The notes beneath the pieces were generated by a model. The model searched no databases. It was not told the DNA's origin and saw only the letters and a program-made list of their open reading frames with translations. From Spirochaetaceae bacterium (lineage in GTDB: Bacteria > Spirochaetota > Spirochaetia > Treponematales > Breznakiellaceae), in the NCBI GenBank assembly GCA_031284295.1, contig JAITAE010000239.1, positions 1 to 7,999 on the forward strand: a DNA stretch of 7,999 nucleotides, given 5' to 3'. Below, piece after piece: positions 6,899 to 7,999 of this stretch; the stretch's first letter is position 1, and every line of letters begins with the position of its first letter. The position numbers and the translations under genes are program-made.

Positions 6899-7109
6899 CT
6901 AGTGTCCAGACATCATTCAAACTGTGGATTTAGTTTTGGAGTTTGGGCGCATCGCCGCTACGCGGCGACCGGGCTATCCGCTATAATAACACCGCCCGGC
7001 GCGGCGCCGGGCGGTGTTATTCCGCTTCTATCCCTTGCGCGGATATTCGTGTCCTGAATAGAATCTCCGCACGGGAAAACTGGTATTTACAATCGTGTCG
7101 GGACACTAG
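6899..7109. mobile_element. MITE-like non-coding element with terminal inverted repeats
   Basis: A 211-bp block without a credible gene is bounded by inverted repeats: 6899-6916 on the left, and 7092-7109 on the right read in reverse. Both start CTAGTGTCC, differ at the next base, then share GACA and, two bases on, AT. The core is 15 of 18 identical. CTAG at both outer edges may be a duplicated 4-bp palindromic target, in which case the element proper is 6903-7105. Each end is itself close to a dyad (GTGTC-NN-GACAC). Inside are a 7-bp hairpin (6952-6968), a 37-base palindrome (6985-7021) and a longer-range pairing (6975-6981 with 7039-7045). Size, ends and lack of coding sequence fit a non-autonomous transposable element. 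No related transposase is in the window. The right edge abuts the tRNA 3' end. Confidence 0.55.
6985..7021. terminator. Near-perfect 37-base palindrome, possible bidirectional terminator
   Basis: The arms AATAACACCGCCCGGCGC (6985-7002) and their exact complement (7004-7021) surround one central base (7003), giving an 18-bp GC-rich stem with A-T-rich ends on both sides. It lies between the tRNA gene and the operon, both transcribed leftward, so it could end tRNA transcription. There is no long U-run on either strand, so termination is uncertain, and the palindrome may instead be structural to the surrounding element. Confidence 0.4.
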
Positions 7110-7179
7110 CGGCGATTGGGATTGAACCAATGACCTAACGGATATGAGCCGTGTGCTCTGCCATCTGAGCTACGCCGCC
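7107..7179 (-). tRNA. tRNA with CAT anticodon, probably elongator Met
   Basis: The minus strand folds into a standard 73-base cloverleaf: acceptor GGCGGCG with CGCCGCT (a G-U pair at the end), D stem GCTC/GAGC, anticodon arm CACGG-CTCATAT-CCGTT with one C-T mismatch at its base, five-base variable loop AGGTC, T stem ATTGG/CCAAT with loop TTCAATC, and discriminator A. The anticodon CAT is read at 7146-7144. The anticodon stem lacks the three G-C pairs of initiator tRNA and the first pair is matched, so this is not tRNA-fMet. Elongator Met is most likely; the Ile2 type with modified CAT cannot be excluded. CCA is not encoded: the next bases are GTG. The last two positions fall inside the CTAG of the neighbouring element. 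Confidence 0.93.
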
Positions 7180-7188
7180 ATACCTTTA

Positions 7189-7218
7189 ATGCTATGTGGA
7201 AAACAGGCGCCTTGTCAA
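7189..7218 (-). promoter_or_regulatory. Promoter of the tRNA gene
   Basis: On the minus strand a perfect TTGACA box (7218-7213) is followed after 18 bases by TAGCAT (7194-7189). The tRNA begins nine bases beyond the -10 box, so transcription should start two or three bases before the mature 5' end. Orientation and spacing fit a strong sigma-70 tRNA promoter. Confidence 0.7.
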
Positions 7219-7259
7219 TGGCTACCCGCCCCGTTGTCCACAGGGAAAACCCGTCCGCT

Positions 7260-7453
7260 TATATGCCAAGAATATCCCAATTATTGGAGGTTGTTCCAAA
7301 ACTCCGTGGTAGAAAACTAAGCTTGACCCATAAATTTTCCGCTTTCCGAAAAACTATGGCCCATTTTTTTTGAAGTGCGAAAATAGGGGGCATAGAAACG
7401 GCATCGTAAACACGGTAGAATAAAGCTGCAAACCAAACTATCGGAGGTTAACG
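7260..7453 (+). other. Presumed IS30 left end and transposase leader
   Basis: No gene is seen here. Visible structure is a short dyad CCAAT-T-ATTGG (about 7278-7288), an overlapping TTGGA/TCCAA stem, an eight-T run near 7363-7370, and the promoter and hairpin arms described separately. The left terminal inverted repeat of the insertion sequence should lie in this stretch, but its partner is outside the window, so the boundary cannot be fixed. Confidence 0.4.
7370..7398 (+). promoter_or_regulatory. Candidate transposase promoter
   Basis: TTGAAG (7370-7375) and TAGAAA (7393-7398) are spaced by 17 bases, each matching four of six consensus positions. The expected start is near 7405. A second -10-like TAGAAT lies at 7416-7421 without a good -35 box and would start near 7428. 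In either case the transcript starts within or after the left arm of the start-codon hairpin. Confidence 0.35.
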
Positions 7454-7460
7454 ATGCCGT
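7398..7460 (+). promoter_or_regulatory. Inverted repeat pairing the leader with the transposase start codon
   Basis: ACGGCATCGT (7398-7407) is the exact reverse complement of ACGATGCCGT (7451-7460), which contains the transposase ATG (7454-7456). AAC (7409-7411) can also pair with GTT (7447-7449) beside the ribosome site GGAGG (7443-7447). An RNA carrying both arms would hide the start codon in a 10- to 13-bp stem. This resembles the arrangement in IS10 and IS50 that blocks transposase translation from read-through transcripts. Confidence 0.5.
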
Positions 7461-7999
7461 ATACACACTATAACACGGACGAAAGAAACGCGCTACAGGC
7501 GATGGCGGGTATGCGCCTGCCCAAATGCTATATGTCGGTGATACCGGGCAAACACCTGAGCAGCATTACAGGAAACTGAATCGCAATGGGTCAGGCGGAG
7601 TATATACCTGCAACGAGGCTCAGGCGGCAAGTGAACAAAGGCAGTTGGATAACAAGCCAAATCCCAGAATGGACGACCACGCGCCCATGAGGGAAATTAC
7701 GGCATTGTTCAAACAAGACCTTTCCCCGGATCAGATTTCAAGCCGATTGAAGGTGCTATACCCTGACCGGAAGGAAAAACAGGTATCAACATCGACGGTC
7801 TACACTCATTTATACATGGAAACAGCGAAAGAGCCTTCGCTGAAAGAACATTTCCGGCAAAAACACGCGAAACTGCGCAAACGAAACGGGGTAAAAGACC
7901 GGCGTGGACAGATAATCGGACGTGTTTCCATCGAAGAACGTCCGAAAATCGTTGACGAGAAGTGCCGTGTCGGTGATTGGGAGGGAGATACCATTGAAA
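7454..7999 (+). pseudogene. IS30-family transposase, frameshifted and cut by the window edge
   Basis: The ATG at 7454 follows a clear ribosome site (GGAGG, six bases before). The first frame reads MPYTHYNTDERNALQAMAG and on through GKHLSSI, a typical IS30 helix-turn-helix N-terminus, then stops at TGA 7577-7579. The match resumes in the -1 frame from 7570 as RKLNRNGSGGVYTCNEAQAA and runs open to the window end. It includes SPDQISSRL, STSTVYTHLY and GDWEGDTIE, the last holding the first acidic residue expected of the DDE site. One lost T in ATT(T)ACAGG at about 7566-7568 would restore IYRKLNRN, the usual motif. About 180 of an expected 320-390 residues are in the window. A real point deletion, a sequencing error or, less likely, recoding could explain the break. 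Confidence 0.88.

Noticed and set aside
7195..7242. Replication origin from DnaA-like boxes
   Set aside because: There are only two imperfect boxes, no AT-rich unwinding region and no dnaA or dnaN nearby.
7565..7580. Programmed -1 frameshifting in the transposase
   Set aside because: GGAAAC before the TGA is not a standard X-XXY-YYZ slippery site, and recoding would give SSITGKLNRN, losing the expected Tyr-Arg, while a one-base deletion explains the alignment fully.
7806..7994. Minus-strand open frame of 62 codons
   Set aside because: It is antisense to the IS30 transposase, which is clearly recognisable in this stretch.

Overview
The window most likely comes from a spirochaete of the Treponema type. 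The basis is a tightly packed run of genes in the order DUF3786 protein, murG, cvpA, clamp-loader ATPase, PAS histidine kinase. As I remember it, part of this order resembles the murG/cvpA/AtoS-type kinase neighbourhood of treponemes. I could not check this by search, so the assignment is an inference. Base composition is uneven: the FemAB and aldolase genes are visibly GC-rich, while the kinase gene and parts of cvpA and murG are more AT-rich.

Layout. Bases 1-229 hold no convincing gene, only an imperfect direct repeat and an uninterrupted run of 14 C. From 6797 down to 230, seven genes run on the minus strand with overlaps or very short gaps, so they look like one operon: DUF3786 protein (6797-6141), murG (6144-5047), cvpA (about 5042-4527), a delta'/gamma-like DNA polymerase III clamp-loader subunit (4510-3164), a soluble PAS histidine kinase (3167-1932), a class II aldolase (about 1917-1282) and a FemAB-type aminoacyltransferase (1276-230). 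Three junctions are 4-nt stop/start overlaps if the outermost starts are used, which suggests translational coupling. A promoter candidate just before the first gene would give an almost leaderless mRNA. The mix is housekeeping: envelope synthesis (MurG and FemAB, with CvpA a membrane protein), replication (clamp loader), a cytosolic sensor without an adjacent response regulator, and a small carbohydrate-metabolism enzyme.

The right part, 6899-7999, is accessory. A 211-bp non-coding block (6899-7109) is bounded by imperfect inverted repeats that begin and end in CTAG. It contains a nearly perfect 37-base palindrome and other paired segments. It abuts, and by two bases overlaps, the 3' end of a minus-strand tRNA with a CAT anticodon (7107-7179), which has its own well-formed promoter. 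Further right is the left end of an IS30-family insertion sequence. Its transposase is broken by one frameshift near 7567 and runs off the window at the catalytic domain. A perfect 10-bp inverted repeat pairs the IS leader with the transposase start codon. The candidate promoter lies so that only read-through transcripts would carry the full hairpin, as described for IS10 and IS50.

No CRISPR array, toxin-antitoxin pair, defence system or rRNA gene is visible. The items most worth checking are the structured palindromic element at the tRNA end, the IS30 start-codon hairpin, and the poly-C tract.
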